Part shown: piece by piece, positions 1 through 14,800 of the stretch
Position numbering within the stretch: the stretch's first letter is position 1
How the letters are laid out: every line of letters starts with the position of its first letter
Origin: Mycteria americana
Lineage: Eukaryota > Chordata > Aves > Ciconiiformes > Ciconiidae
Length of the DNA stretch: 64,000 nucleotides
Direction: 5' to 3'
NCBI RefSeq assembly: GCF_035582795.1
Contig: NC_134371.1
Location: 51,501,001 to 51,565,000 of the forward strand
The notes under the pieces: model-generated
The model's database searches: none
The model's input: the letters and a program-made list of their open reading frames with translations, nothing else
What the model was told of the DNA's origin: nothing
Translations under genes and position numbers: made by a program

Positions 1-3000
1 AAGGAAAACTAAACTTTTGGAGCAGAAGGGAAAGGAAAAAGGTAATTTTCAGCTAGATCATCTACCTGGTTTGGCTCATGGTTGCGCTGCCATTGCTACT
101 GGTAAAGGAAGAGGAGAATGTAAAATAAGCTCTTCTGACAGCAGCCTGCACTTGGGTCAGCGTAAGGCAGGCGTAAAACCACTGCCCAGAAGCCGGTCTG
201 CAGAGTTCTCAGGTTGGCAGGAGAAGCAGAAGCGCAGTTCTCCACAGCTTTTGGTTTGCCACTTTAAGCATCTGGCTTAGTCAAAAACAGTGAATGAAAA
301 GTTGTCCTGTCATTTGTAGCAACTATGAAGAGCATGTGGTGTGGAATTCAAGCAAGATATTGATATTCAAAACAGCCTCAGATCTCCTAAGGGCCTAACA
401 TGTTCTGAGGCCATAGCTGTACTCTGATCTGATTAGAATAAGCCCACAAAAACCATGAAATGCCATAAATAAGATGCCACAAATGCTACTTGATTACTGA
501 GTGCAGCTTTTAAGGCCTTGTCCTTTTACGTCCCTGGAGATGAAATTACGAACGGATCCTAACAAAAGCCTGATTGCTGCAATCTGAATGAGTCCTGAAA
601 ATATAATATCTCTTTCTGGAAGTTGTAATGAGCTTCCTAAATAGGTTTCCTAGAATCAGGTGGTTCAATTCATGAGGTGCTTGGGATGTACAGATGACTG
701 GTTATCAAAGTCTACAGAAGGCCTCTAAGTCTATTGTAGCATGGTAGACCTAACTTCCATAGATGTCCAAACAGGGTCATGTGTCAGTCTGCTCCTTCTC
801 CTTCCAAATGCTTTTTTGTTTGTTTTTTCCTTTGAGAAAGTCCATTTCAAGTTACTCTAATCCTTTTGACCTCCAATATGCATGGACCATCAGCTGTAAT
901 TGTCTCTTATCAGCACTCAAGTGTTCGCAGAGAAGACCATACCCTGCCCTCCCCTCTTCTAGTTATAAAATAAACATCCCAGTAACTGTGTAAACATTGA
1001 GTATTCAGAAATGATTGCAGAGCAGCTCCAATCCATCACAACAGGATCTTGATAAGGCTAAAGCTTGACTACGTGAACTGTGTTGTAGCGGAATTTCTTG
1101 GCTGCACTGTATTTGTAATGTGACTCAACCATTACAGTAGCGCAGATTTATGAAATTATTTTGTAATATGGTTGCCACTGTACACTCTGAAAAAAGAAAC
1201 CCAATTAGTACCTTGCTAGCATGAAGTATAATGAAACACATTTCTTCTGGACGGACTGGTATAGGCTCTTGTTAGAGTTCAATACTATCTGACCAAGTTC
1301 TTTTGAATGTGCCATATGTGATGGGTTTAATGTTTACTACCAGTTTTATTTATTTGAGGTTCTTTGACATTGAAAGCCATCCAAAAATCAAATGTAAAGC
1401 TAATCCTGTACTTCTTGTGCATCCAGTATTCTCACTGAAACCAGTATGTTTGTGTGCAAAGAATGAATAATTGAGTTTCCATTCTTACAAAGGGAAGTAC
1501 TCTATGGAAATTGATTTAAAATTCCTTCAGAAAAGTCAAGCTAAAAATCTTAATGGCTAGGTGGTGCATTGTAGCCATGCCTAATATCAGAGAGCAAAAT
1601 GGTGCTGTGTGGTAGGAGCTGGAGTTGATCTGTAAATGCTGCACACAGCGGCTGCTGTCTGAGGAGTACAGTATGCCCAGGTACTGCTGACTGGTAAATC
1701 CCAGAAAACAACATGCAGATGACTGCAGGATGCACGATGCTGCCTCATTGCCTTGCACCTCTGCAGCACTAGCACCAAGCTCTCCTTTGATTTTGATATA
1801 TCCAAGTCACTTTGAAGACACTCCATTAGGTAGCATGCCATGGGGACGAGGTGCTCTTCAATGTCTGGGCAGAGAATAGAAAGCATAGCTTCTAAAAAGC
1901 TTTCAGAAAAGTAGCCTCTAAAACAAGGCTAGGTATGGGAATCAAAGATTCATCTAGTGATCAAACAAAAAGTGACCATGCTGTTCTCCATGTAGCACTT
2001 ACCACTATGTTCCTGAGAGTGATTTCAGTTTTAAGATGTCTGTGTAAAAGTTTTTTCAAAAATCCCTGGTAACTTATCTCAGCAAATCCAGTCTTAACCA
2101 AGCTATGAAAAAGTATTGCTTAACCTAAAGATATCAAGAAATTATTTGTGTAGTTAAACTGAATTGATGGAAGATTAAGTTATGGCAAATAACCACGTTA
2201 AATGAAGGTCAGGTTGCTCTCTTAATCAAATAACTTTGCCAAATATTTACTAAAATAAGACAGACTCTTGTAAAAGTATAAATAGTTTGTTACTTATTTA
2301 AATAAAAGATCCTTACAAACCATATTTGGTATGATTCTTTGATAGTGTTTATGAGGGGCTTTTTAATAGCAGGATTTCCATTGTGATTTTTCACTAGTAA
2401 AAAATAAGTAACTTTTTTTTTTTCTGGCAAAGTAGATTTTCCCTATAAAAATTTGATAGAAAGCATACTACTTAGTAAATTATGAGATATGTTATAAACA
2501 CCCCATACATGAACTTTACCACTAAATAAATATTTAATTAGAAAGGATGTTGCCATTTGTGGGATTTGACCAGATATTTTGTTTCTGTACAGCAACTTGT
2601 AATCAGCAAGTTCTGAATCCCTGATAAGAAAGTACTTAGAAACGCAGGGAGGAGGGGGAATGTTCTGGAAGAAAAAGTTTGCAGTGTTTCACCCAAACAT
2701 GTTCTCTTTGCATGCTAGTATTTTGCAGAACAGAATATGTCCAGAACAGAAAAGATACAATTTTAAAAGGTAGTATTAGAGAATATACATAAAATAATGC
2801 AACACAAATATTGAGAGTAAACTGTCAAAGCAAATGTGCTCATTTTCCATCTCCCTGACCTTGCGGAGGTGGGAGTGCCTGTATTCGTGACTTGCTCAGT
2901 CCTGTTGTGTACAATTCACAACACTCCTTTACCAAAAAAAAAAAAGCCTAAAAAGGAGTTAGAAAATAGAAATTATGCCCTCATAGTGTAGAAGTCCTGC

Positions 3001-6000
3001 ATAAGGAAATTTAAGCACTTATGAAGTGACAAGTAAAGTGTAATTACAGCTTGGACACTTCTTAATATGTGGGAAAGAGCAGAATTATTTGATTAGGTCT
3101 CAGTGCAGTAGATGTTAACACCCCATATCCGGTGTAATTACACTGGAAAAGTGGTAAATGTTACCAAGTATGAATGGATGGCGTTCAGAGAGCATCCCTG
3201 ATTACCAGATTAAGAAATGATTGTTCACCAGAAGGTTAATCTGGATCTTCTACTTGGTTGTCTTCTGTCTAGTATATCTCAAGATTTAGCAACTGTAAGG
3301 CCGTGGTCTGTCCTAGCTGAATGGAGAGTTACTTATGATAGACAGTCACACGAAAAAGGTTGGGTTATGTTGCAGAGAGATTAAAACAGACAGCAATATT
3401 TTCAGACAGTCTGTGTATGAAAAACAATTGGCCTTAAATCTTGAAGGCTGAACTGTTTGGCTGCAGACTTGAAAATAGTACTATGTCTGTGGAAGTTTTG
3501 CTGCAATTTTTAGGATTCTGATTGTGTAATCTGTAGCTGTGATGGTGAGCATTTATGTGGGTCATTTCTTTGGCTCTGGTGGGAGTGGTCATGGGAATAA
3601 GATTTACCAACACTATCAACTTCTACTTTCTAGTTTTCCTATTTTTGTCCAACCTTGCTCAAAGCATCTACAGGAAGTAGGTGCATATTGTACTGAGATA
3701 CTGATCACAAGCATAGAGACATTCATTTCTTTCTCGATGCGAAAATGGCCTACTCCGAAGGGATTTGGACACAAGACTCCATAGTAAGCACTGGAACTAG
3801 TGGAAGTGACTTAGTCCAAGAAAGGATCTAGCCCTGTGTTCTCCAGGCCAGAAAACCAACCAGAGTCCCAGCTGCATGCCACCCGCAGCTAGAACCATGA
3901 AATAAAAAGCTGGCTGCTCATTTTATTTTACAAAGGCTCCATCCTGAAGTTCTGCCTTTCTATGCATCATGAAGAGTAATAGGATATAAAATTATTTTCA
4001 GTTGAAAGCCAAAAAGATCACTGATACGTCCATAAAAAATGTGGAGTATGCTACACTCCTAAAAAGTCTTGCAGTCACCCATTAGGAAAATGAGGCTAGC
4101 TAAGAGCTAGACTGCCATCTAAGTCTAAGCATAACCTCCTGTAATATTGTTTTAAAATTCTGGAAGTATTCCAGATGATTTGAGTCCAAATGATACCTAA
4201 GCAAGTGAGGCAATAAAGAGATTAACCATAGATGAAGCAACTAAAAACATGTCAAACAACTGAAAAAGGACCAGTACAAATGGAAACAAACATAAGGGGT
4301 ACAAAAACATAGCAACAGTCAGTGTTGCTGGCTACAATAAGCTTGTATTAACTGGAAATAGAACTAAGTAATGCAAGGGGTTGGAGAATAAAAGATAAAG
4401 GCAGTTTCAGTTTTTTCTGCTGTAAACCATGCCATTTATGGAGGAATACAGCAGAAAGCAGTGCAGTTGAAACGAGCAATGTAAAAAGATGGGAATAGAT
4501 AAGTCTGTGAATGAAATGCATTCTACATTTAAAACTCTTCAGTGAAAGAAAATCCAAAGCATTAGCAGTTTGTGCTTAACACAGAAAATACTGCTGATGC
4601 AAGCAGATTGCACAGGATCTTCCCTGTGCAAACGTCTACAGAACGATCAATCATGATTAAATGGCAATCTTTAACCGGTGACACTGTTTATATGAAAGGT
4701 GATTCCCGTGCTAAAGCCATGTGAAATATAATGGCAAAGTGAAATGCCTTTTTAGTAGGAGAAAGGAGAGACAAGCAATAGTAGCAAACGTACAATATTT
4801 GAAAAATTAGGAGAGAAAAAATGAAAACAGACAACAGGAAAGAAAGTGAACAGCAAGATTGTGCAATTCTGTTAATGTGTTTCAAGGGCTTGGGAGTTTG
4901 CCAGTACTATATACTATATGGCTCTACTTCAGCAGATTTTAAAGCATGAACGTGCCTTATACCTGTAAGTATTCTGAAAGAGTTGAGGTTGTGCGTGTGG
5001 AAATCCAGCTGGGCACTGATGTAATGCTTCAGGCTTTCTGCTCGTAGGTTTCCTAGCATGCTTGTGGGTGGATTTCTTGCTGTCTTATACTGTACTTGCA
5101 TACATGCTACAGATGGTCCCCTTGTGGGCAACAAATCTGGGTCTCTCGTCTATATGTGGGCCAGCTATTAACAAATCTTAGAGATTTCTACCCTTTAGCA
5201 GATTTGGTAGAAAAGGTCAAAAGTGGTTTTGTGGAGGGGGATAAACAAGTGATAGATGTACAAACAGTACAATCACTAAAACCTCCTTACTGTAGGAGAC
5301 CAGACTAAAAAGCATGGCCTATTAATTAATGCAAGGAGAAATGTATCAGTTGTTTAACCGATGAGTGTGTTGAGTTGAGTGAAAGAACATGTTGGACGGG
5401 GGAATGAACGGCTGGGACTCGTTTGATTGTAACACTCAAAGCGCCAGACAATAGCGTCAGAATTTCTGCTAAGCTGAGAAATTCTCAAGAGAGCATCCTC
5501 ATCTGCTGACTTGAATGAAATAGTGGGAAGAATAGCATCAGCCAAATGACTTCAATCTAGATTTGCTCCAGCAAATACTATTTGATGAGGCAAATTCCAG
5601 AATATTCGCTATAAATAAACTATTTGGAAAGCGTAGATTCCTGTCTTCTGTTAGTGCTCAGCACCCAGTGTTCCACTGGACACGAATGCAAATATTTGAT
5701 GGGCACACAACATGTTTTGACAAAAAATTGCAGAAACACACCAAAGCAGCATGCTAAAACCTATGTTCTCTATTTGGAATTGAGACAGCACCCACTTTTT
5801 TTTTTTTTTTTTTTAATTTATAGAAATCACAGCTACCTGGGAAATGCAGGGATGGGAAAGCCTGAAACAAACAGGAAAAAGGCATGCTAGTGCCCTACAA
5901 GGGAGGAGAAGCTTCTTGCATGTTTACTTTTATGTGGAAATCCTTACTTTATAAGCTAGGTAGAACTGCTCTGCTATATTTTTCGAAGGTGAGGATGGAT

Positions 6001-9000
6001 GGGAAAGTAAGATGCTTTTAAACCACCCTGGCAATGTTGTTATGTTACCCAAAAGTTGAACTGTTAATCTGCTATTTCTGGTCTGAACTTCAGCACCAAC
6101 ACAGTTGCAGTCATAATACAAGCACAACAAAAATTTCCAGAAAAAGACGATGATTTCAAAAGCATTGAGCAGAGCAGAAGAGGTAATCTGTATTTAAAAA
6201 ATGGCAAATGGGACTGTAGGACTGTGGTGGATATATAGGCTCTATGTATGTATGGGCTGGGATTTGATGTGCCCTTTTCAATGGCTGTGTGTTATCCATG
6301 ATTTTGGATTAAACGAACTTGAAAGTAGAGCTTGATACTTTTGCTCTTCTAGCAAAGCCAATTAGAAAAAAATTCCTGGCTCTCCCATGCCCTAGTCCCT
6401 TCATCCCCCCCCGCCCCATGCTCTCCTTGTAGTCCACTATCCCTTTGATTGCGCTCTTGCAATTGTTGGTGCAGTTGTGTGCTGATCTGCCTCTCTGAAG
6501 TGATACACCAAAGCTTCTAAAACAGTGGGGGGCTCCTTTGTTTCAATGGTTCACTTTGCAGCAAGGTCAAATAAGAAGCTGTGCCAGTGTGAGAGAAAGG
6601 GGGAGGAGGAGGGTAGGGGATGCTCCTCTGCAGGAGGGATCCTCTTAAACCAAGTGTGTTTCTGGAGGAAGGGTATTATCGCTGCATCCTTCAGGCATTG
6701 CATCTCAAGTGTTTGAAGTCTGTACATTACTGTCATAATCTAGAAGGTAAATGTAGTGAAACCTACAATTGCTTATACCATATATTAATTTTTTTTTAAA
6801 GAGATCCTACAAGTTATTATTTGAGGAAACTCACTAAAAGCCGTGTGCTGTATTCTGGCCATAAGGGTCTATGACATTTCTCCCTAGGATGTAGAGATTA
6901 TCCTTCAATTCCTACTTTAAGTTTTAACTTGAAACTGAACTGCTGTTGGGGACCACAAATAGCTCAGTCAAGTCTATTCTGCAGAGTCTCGGAGCAAAGA
7001 AATTAAGAGATTAGTCACGCCAGCTTGCCAGGAGGCTATTGCCTTATATGTAAGACAGAAATTGCAAAGGGGAACTTCTGAATTATGAAACTGTGCACAG
7101 TTTTAGAAATACATTAATAGCAGCAACAGCAGAAGGCACAAGTGAGTCAATGTTGGAATCGGCATTGCCCCACAAAGCCAGGAACTGATAGCTGAAAGGC
7201 TGGGTTGTTGCTTTGTGCTTCGGATCGAAAATGTCCTGTCAGGCAATACTGCTCTGTGATGGCTGGGTAGCTACGTGCTCTAACATGTACAAACCCTGAA
7301 TGTCTTGTTCAAAGAAAGATTTTTATTCATAAAGTCTTTGTTTATGACTCCTCTTTATCATCTAAGAGGAGATGGCTTGCATATGGGAGACGGTGCCTAG
7401 CCCAGGAAACTTGGACTGAACTGCAGGTTCAGTGGCCTGAGCCTGGAGATGAGACAGCGCGGTGTAGAGTTTGGACAGCGGTCCTGGCCTTTTGCATTTC
7501 CGAAGCCTTCTGGTTGTACATGGCACCTTCGGAGAGATGAGGCTTCTGTGACGAACGTGCATGTGTTATGCACATTCCATAGATGGGGTAAAGTAGCCTA
7601 GTTACTGTGAGGGGAATGGGGAATAGAGACTGTTCCTCCCATGGCAGCTGCTAGCATGTAGAAATGGGCCACAATGGGTTCCCTAATGTATGCTGGTATC
7701 TTATTTAATGTAGATCAAAATAGTTTTAATTACACTAGCAAAGAAGATGGCTGATCTGTGGACCTTCTGCTCTGGTCTGAATATCTCTGCATGTTTCTTC
7801 TATGGCCTGGACTTTTTTTTTTTTCCCCCCTAAATAAAAGCATGGCCAAATATACTGTGCTTTCAAAACTAACTTTAAATGATTGGTAAAGTTAAATTAG
7901 GAATAAAAGCTTGTTCTGTGACTCCCTCAGTTCCCAATGAAGTAAAGATACTCAAAAGCTTACAAACCCAGATCCTCATTTTAATATCTAAATTATTATT
8001 GTTGTTGCTGTTGTTATTTGGTTTAGATTTAGAAACACCAAGTACTGAAAAAATATTAGATTTCTGTGGGTTTTTTTCCTACACAGAACCACCCACAATT
8101 CTCTCTGTAGTATAACATCCCTTCCCATCAGGGCAACCATTCTCGGGAACAAAATATCAGTATGGCCAAGTATTTCCCACCGCCTCCACCCAGTTAGGAG
8201 GTTGTTGGATAAATTTGGTTTAGCCTGCACACAGATGGAAGCTGGATACTGAGGGAGTTTGTTTTTTCCTCCTTCTCATTGGTATCTCAAAGAAATAAAT
8301 AGACTTGGTAAACCCAGAAAATCTATTTGATTCCAGCTTCAGAAGTACAAGAAAATGTCTAGAAAAGTAAAAATCTCTCTCTTTGATTTTTCTCAACCTG
8401 TGAGACAGTAGATATAAATCTTTTAATTTCATTTAGAATTTCCATTTTTTGAATGCTGATGATTAGAAAAATAAATGAAATTCAGTCCATGAAAGTGTAT
8501 ATTTTGACTTTTTAAATATGTTAACTAAAATCTCGAAGTGGATATAATGTTGGACCCAAACCGTATTTTCTGACTTAGACATACCAAATTTTGACATGTC
8601 AAAGTTTGCTTTGATTTGGGGTTTTTTTTCTTGCCTTTTGGGGTTTTTTTTGATCAGGGCACTTTTCAAAAATAGCTCTTCCCTATGAGGAATATTTGAT
8701 AAATCAGGATTTTTTTCTTCCTGAAATGAAAACTTCCTACTAAGACATTGGCCAAAACTTCTCACTTCCAGGTTTTGGACTAGGGACTTGAGCTATCCCT
8801 AATCTTATCAAATATCTATTTGACAGAATGCGTCCTCAAAGGAATGCTATAAAATGAAATTAAGGAAATTTAACTGAAGTAGTCCATTAAAAAAATTACT
8901 TGATTAAGGGATAAATTGTCAATGCTAAGGAAAATCAGCCTTGAGGTTTTGCAGCTATTCACTGGGAATCTTAGTATGGTACAAACAGATTGGGGTTTAA

Positions 9001-10800
9001 AGCCAGATATATAACAGCTGTGTTGCTGGAAAATTGGGAGATCTTATTCTAAATATTTTAAGCCAAAAGAAATGTTTAAAAAAATCTGCTATGCTTCAAA
9101 ATGTTCTCATGTAAGCAATCCCATTATCTTCAGGGGAACGAGGACTATTTAACTGTTGCTAGATCTTGTCCTTAACTGGTGATGTATTTATATTCCTAAT
9201 TCAGGAAGAAAAAATTGAGAAAATCCTGAATTCTGGAGAATATAGTTGAAGTTACTCGGGTCCCTTACAAAACCAACTTTTTAAAATACAAAGAAAAACA
9301 GATCTATAACAAATCTGAGAGGATTTGATTTCTAACTTTAGCATAACCAACAGATCTAGCTATTTCTTAGGTTTTTTCAATGAATAAAACACGTGGGGAG
9401 CGGTGGGCAGAGGAGCTTGTATGTCACTTCCCACCGCCTTAGCGCTGGGAGGAGCTCAGTCAGTAGGAGTCCCAAGGTGGTGGCTCCTGCGCCAAGACAG
9501 AGGGAAGCAGCAGAAGAGTGGATGCAAGCTACAAGGGTCAGTGTATATATAATGTAAGAATGTTAACTGTTGATCACCCACTCATCATCAGTGCTGAGGA
9601 GGGATGCTGTGTTTACCAGTAACCTGCTGGGTGCCACAGAGTGGTGAAACCCTCAGACCGTGAAGAAATGATCATACCTTGATGCTCCTACAAACATTTC
9701 AGTTGTGAAGAGCTGTTTTGGGTTCTAGCTCTTAGGGAAAGTCATCTCTGCTTGGAGAGGCAGAAATGAAGAGGGTCTCTAACGCATGCGTACTAAATAA
9801 CAGTTTGTGACAAGTGACACTGGTGGTAGCTCGAACACTCGCTTGGGTGTGAGATGGGATGAAATTCAAAGGGCGGTAGGACTTGGGAGGTCTGGTCTCC
9901 TGGGAGCAGCTGGTGTGTGGATTCTGCCACCAACACTGCAGGAACCCCCCTTTGCAGGGAGGTTTGTATGGGTTAGACTCTTCTATTTTGCCTCCTGTAC
10001 TAGCTAAACTTACAAGAACTTACTGTTCTTGCAACTTTGCTTGTAAAATTTGTTCAAAATTATCCAACTAGCCTCCCCCTTCCAGAGTTCCCCAGAGTGG
10101 AGATAACACTGCCTTAAGAGGCCAGTATGAAACTTACTATCTCTGTTACACTCAAGCTTTCATGCAAAAACTGAACCACATGGCTTGGGGTGGGGGAGAG
10201 GACGTGTGTTTCTACATTTCCACTGAGAAACGTGGCAGTTCGTGTTTTAGTGCAGCAGTTCAGCCCAATTCCTTCAGGGGCAGGGGATTTGCAAATATTT
10301 CACGTATCTGATTTAGCATGTTGAATCCTTTATAGTCTCTCTCTTTGCATAACATTCTCTGTTTCCACAGTGCTCCTGGGTGTTGGGAGAGAGCAGGTAT
10401 GGTGCCCAGGCCAGTGGGCCTGTCCTAGCTCGGGACTAGGGCTGAGCAGCCTGTCCTGCAGCAACATCTCCTGGTGAGTGGAAACCTTTGGGATGCTTGG
10501 CACCAGAGCCTGAGAACAAGATGCCTCTCTGTAGATCCAGCACTCCCAAAAGCAAACCCACTCTCCTTTCATTGCTCAGAGCAGCCGCCAGGTTAGAAAT
10601 GAAGTGGCTTGAAAATATTTGGGGCATGCAGAAGCTGGGACAGGAGTTAGGAGAAGAGCAGGTAAAAGGGCAGGTTGAGTCTTCTGCGTCACATTCGGTC
10701 AGAGCCCTGCTCTTGTATGCTCTGCTGCAGCCCAGTGACCCACAGGCGATTTGAGCACAGTGACCACTTGCTTGTACTTGCAATATGGTGTGCTGACCTA
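1..10800. other. Intergenic DNA, no gene recognised
   Basis: AT-rich sequence on the 3' side of CDC7. All open frames are under about 100 codons, lack recognisable domains and are not joined by plausible splice sites. It contains a T19 run at 5796-5814 and scattered AATAAA motifs. In mammals TGFBR3 lies on this side in the convergent orientation, but no TGFBR3 coding exon was recognised. Confidence 0.6.
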
Positions 10801-10814
10801 CTTTAAAATACTTG

Positions 10815-11065
10815 ATTTCAGCCGAGTCCCGCTCGGCAGACCCAGCAGTAGGTTTGCTTCAACCTCTGCCTTGTTTTCCTTTCCCAGACCAGCTCTTTAG
10901 GGGAATAATTACTGTACAAACTCCAAAGCCCAGCGAGCTGCCCCGCATTCCAGTTTCGCAGGAAGTAAAATCCGAGCTTGCCAAGTCTGCTTGCTCAGCT
11001 GCGGCCGCTCGGCATCCCGAATTCCTGCGCCCGTTAGCGGGGGGTTACGTAACAGGCACACGCTG
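10815..11065. promoter_or_regulatory. Small CpG-dense patch with a PAR-bZIP/E4BP4-type palindrome
   Basis: A CpG-rich island inside AT-rich DNA, including GCGGCCGC near 11001 and the perfect palindrome GTTACGTAAC at 11044-11053. That palindrome fits the consensus RTTAYGTAAY bound by E4BP4 and PAR-bZIP proteins. A short hairpin, GCCGAG/CTCGGC, lies near 10822. It could be an enhancer or an orphan promoter. No transcript is evident. Confidence 0.35.
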
Positions 11066-11439
11066 GGTCTGTGACTTTTTTTTTTTCTACAGAAAACCAG
11101 AAATGAACGTGTGTCATGTGGCAGGAAGCAGCTTGTATGAAATGCACAAATGGAGATTGAAAGATGACAGTAATATGTTTTCAATACTAAGTTAAAGCAA
11201 TGAAATACTCGCTTGAGCAGCAACTCTGAGGTCCCTGAGGCTGGCTTTAAAAGGTATAAATGAAGTAAACCTCAAAAATTGCATGGTCAATTTATTTGAC
11301 AGCATGAGCTTAAATTACCCTAACAGCTGTTTTAAAAACTGTTCTCTTAAAAGAGATACCGGGAGTATTGAGGCAGCTATCTTTCTTTTTGGAAACATGA
11401 TGATAAAAGCAATAGGGTTACAATAGTAACCTCCTCCTA

Positions 11440-11890
11440 CGTGGAGACAAGGCAGTTAAGGTTTGAACCACTATGTCGGGGCCCGAGTGCACCACCAGCC
11501 CTGACCAGCCTCCCCTGGAGCCTCTGTCCACAGCCCGGGGCTGTGCTCCAGCTCGGGCTTCCTAAGCGTGCTTGTCTCCAGCCCTGGCCCTGCCTCCTGG
11601 ATGGGTCTTGGATCTGTGTTGTGGCCTTGCTTCCATCTCCTTTTGCTCCTGACTGGACCCTCTGCATAGACCCTGGACCCAGTTTATCCCTTTGCTTTAT
11701 CTGGGACTGCCGATGTGCCAGCACCCCGCTCTGCCTGTCCTGTTCGCATGCTGCAAGATTGCGTCTTGGTGAGGGGGCTGTCCGCACTGTGGTCACCTCG
11801 GCTCCTGGCTCATGTCCTCTGGGGGAGCAGCCCTGCTCCTCCTGCTGCTCTTTTACTGGCCTTCGGTGGGCACATCCTTGCTACTGACTG
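11440..11890. other. C/T-rich, GC-elevated tract, unclassified
   Basis: A sharp-edged patch rich in CCCTG, CAGCCC and CTGCCT on the plus strand, open on both strands (148 codons plus, 119 minus) because of composition. It resembles unclassified GC-rich interspersed sequence common in bird genomes. It may be an old repeat or a GC-biased relic. No domain was recognised. Confidence 0.3.
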
Positions 11891-14800
11891 CTGAATTACA
11901 CACGATGCTCCGGCTGGGAGGTACCGGACAGCTGGCACGTAGCAATATGTACCAACTCTGCTCTGGTGCGTCTGTTGAACCTTCCTGTGCTTCGTCAAAG
12001 TGCAATAGAAGCTAATGGAAATCAACTTCATCCTGAGCAGGATTGCGCCATTCATGCATCTCAATGGGCAACAAAACTTCTCAAGGTGTCTGGCTGCGCA
12101 TGACTAAGCTGATTGCCAGCATGTTTCCTGACCCCTCTTTCCGGGTCGTATCTTTTTCCCGTGTACTGGGGGCATTGATTGCTTCTTGGGATGAGCTCAG
12201 ACTTTTGTTTAACAAATTTCCTGTTGTTGTGGGGACCAGAGCAGGGGTGGTGCTCAGTTTCTTCAGTGTTCTTCCTGTGGTATGCTACCAGGCTTTGGGG
12301 CTCTTGCTGCAAGTCTGAACCTTGCTGACGTTTGTTGAGAAGTATTTTATAGCCTGTGGTGATATTTGGAGCCCTTCAGGGCTCAATAGCAACAGTGCAG
12401 ATACCTTAGACTGGAGCAAACAGAACTCTTAAGCAAGATGCCTTAGTCTTGGTTTCCCAAAAAAAAAGAGCTGACACAAGAGGAAACTTCTTTTCACCTC
12501 TATACCAGGTGTGAACGTGGGGGGATGCTTGATCTCTGATGTGTAGGGTTGGGACAGCTGTAATCTCCTCTGCTAGAAATCAAAGACAGTTTCTGCCTAC
12601 TTGATTCTGGCATGAACAACCTAAAAAAAAACCTGGCAAGCAAGCGGGACAGACCAGGATCCTGCCTCCACCCCTGCTGCAAGTGGAGGGCGAGGTCGGT
12701 GGTGTGGGTGCTAAGGAGCAGGCTGTACTGTACTAAAGCCCGGTGTTTTGTGCATATTCCCTTCCTCCATCCCCTCATACTGGCTGGCCCTAAACGGCTC
12801 TGCCCCAGAAGGCAAGACCTCCCCTGGCACAGCCCATCTGAGCCTTGGTAACCCCATGCTTACCTGCTGAGGTCGTGCTCATCTGTCACAGACAGGCTAA
12901 CCCTACCTAAACCGGGACCTGCAGCTCCAGCAGCACAGCAATGGCTGGGCTCCACCTGGTTGGAAAGGACCAAATACTATGAAAGCAAACCCGTGTTTTG
13001 AAAGGAATATATAGGAAAATCTTGTTAAAAATCAGTGAATTCTGAACTGAGGTGTGAGATGGTCCTTTCTAAAGGTTAACAAGAAAAGGGGGGGGGGGGG
13101 GGACAAGCCTGCCTGTCCTGTAGCATTAGAATCAAAATACAAAAAAGATGGAGGGGAAGTGGGCCATAATTAATTTACCAGGATGCTATAGCTCTCATTT
13201 CACTTCACTACAGTAATAACTAAATGAAAATCCAGATTGTGTCTGAGCACATGAAGAAATAAACAGTTCCTGTGTATTTCAGAGAAGAATGAATTTCACA
13301 TTGCTGTGGTTCCCAGTGGTTCCTCAGTTTACTTGGAGATGGTCGTTATCAGAATAGTACATTCTTTAAAGATGAACTAAACTTGTTTTTGTTTTGAAAT
13401 GACATACTTCTACATCATCAACACCCTAAGCAAGACACTTTGTAAACTTTTCTTGTAGTACAGTTTTATAATGACAAAACCAGGCTAAAATATATGTATG
13501 AAATTTAGAAGGTCATAAGGTACTGCCCATATCTTTTGGGGTAAATTCCCTGGTTCCTCTGAAAGGATTGTTAACCTGATGCTGGAGAATTCTGTTGCCT
13601 CAAGTACTGCCCCATCTGACAGATCACTTAAAAACTATGGCTCTCTAGGGATGAGGAGAAGAAGTATCTTACACACTTCTAGCACTGTTTATTATTATGA
13701 AAGCTAATGGAAAAATCAGATTTGGAAAAGATATTATACAGTTTCTGTGCTACTAGAAATCCAGCAATTTTATAAAGAATTTTAATCCTTTCTGCTATAG
13801 ATCTCCCGTCCCTTTCCTTGTGCTTTGCTGTGGGCTCTCTGTACAAAAGGGGTGGAATTTGCATGAAAATCCGAGCAGCGCTTTGGTCCTTTGCGTGGGC
13901 CTGATCGGGCCGTTGATCATTTTTAGATCTGATTTTAAAATATTGTGTAAAGTATTTAATAGAAGGAATTTTATAAACAGATGAACTATTATTAACTTTT
14001 TTAAGTTGAGGTGTTTTGAAACCATAAATGAAACCATTCCCCAGTACATTTAAGTGCTCCGTATTGCATTTGTTTCTATCTGGGGCACATTCCTGTTGTT
14101 CAGATTGCCTGCACTTACATGTGTGCATTCATCTCTATGATGGATGGTCTTATTTTGTGCAGCTAAAGTTTTTGTGGAACCAGTCTGCTTTGGCAAACTC
14201 AACCAGGTAGGAAAGGAAGAATCTGCACATATCACTGCAACTCTCACACGTGAAGGGAGTAACTTCATTTAACCTTTTAAGAGACAGGCTTAGGCTTTGT
14301 CCTATAGATTCCTCTTAAATGGATCATTTAACTTGCTTCTTCGCTGTATGCTTCAGAAACTAGGAAGGACTAGATTTTTTTTTTTTTTTTTAAGTGTGAC
14401 AAGATTTGAGCATCTTGTGACCCTCTTACCACTTCTTCCCAAGTGACATGTGCATCTGCAGCCTTTTGGAAAAGAAAACTGTAAGAAAGAGGTATTTTCA
14501 GTGTAACTTGATTAGCAAGGCAGTTGCTGTGTGTCTGGAGCACTAGCGAAGGATTGCTGTGCCAGTTCGTCTTTGTAGTCAATAACCTTTTGCAGGAATA
14601 TGCTCATTTATTCACAGACTGCTTATGCACCTCTGGCATAGACTTTTTTTTTTAACCAGCAGCTCTTGCAATCTGTTTCACAACCACCCTTGTCTCCTAT
14701 ATGTGTTGCTTGCCAACTGTAATTAATGGACTGAGTTTTATAGACAATGCATGAGCATGTTCTCTATATATGTCCTAATTCTGGCAAAAGTTGCATTACC

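Noticed and set aside
13679-14128. 149-codon minus-strand frame in AT-rich DNA
   Set aside because: Longest frame in AT-rich flank but lysine/asparagine-rich noise with no known family.
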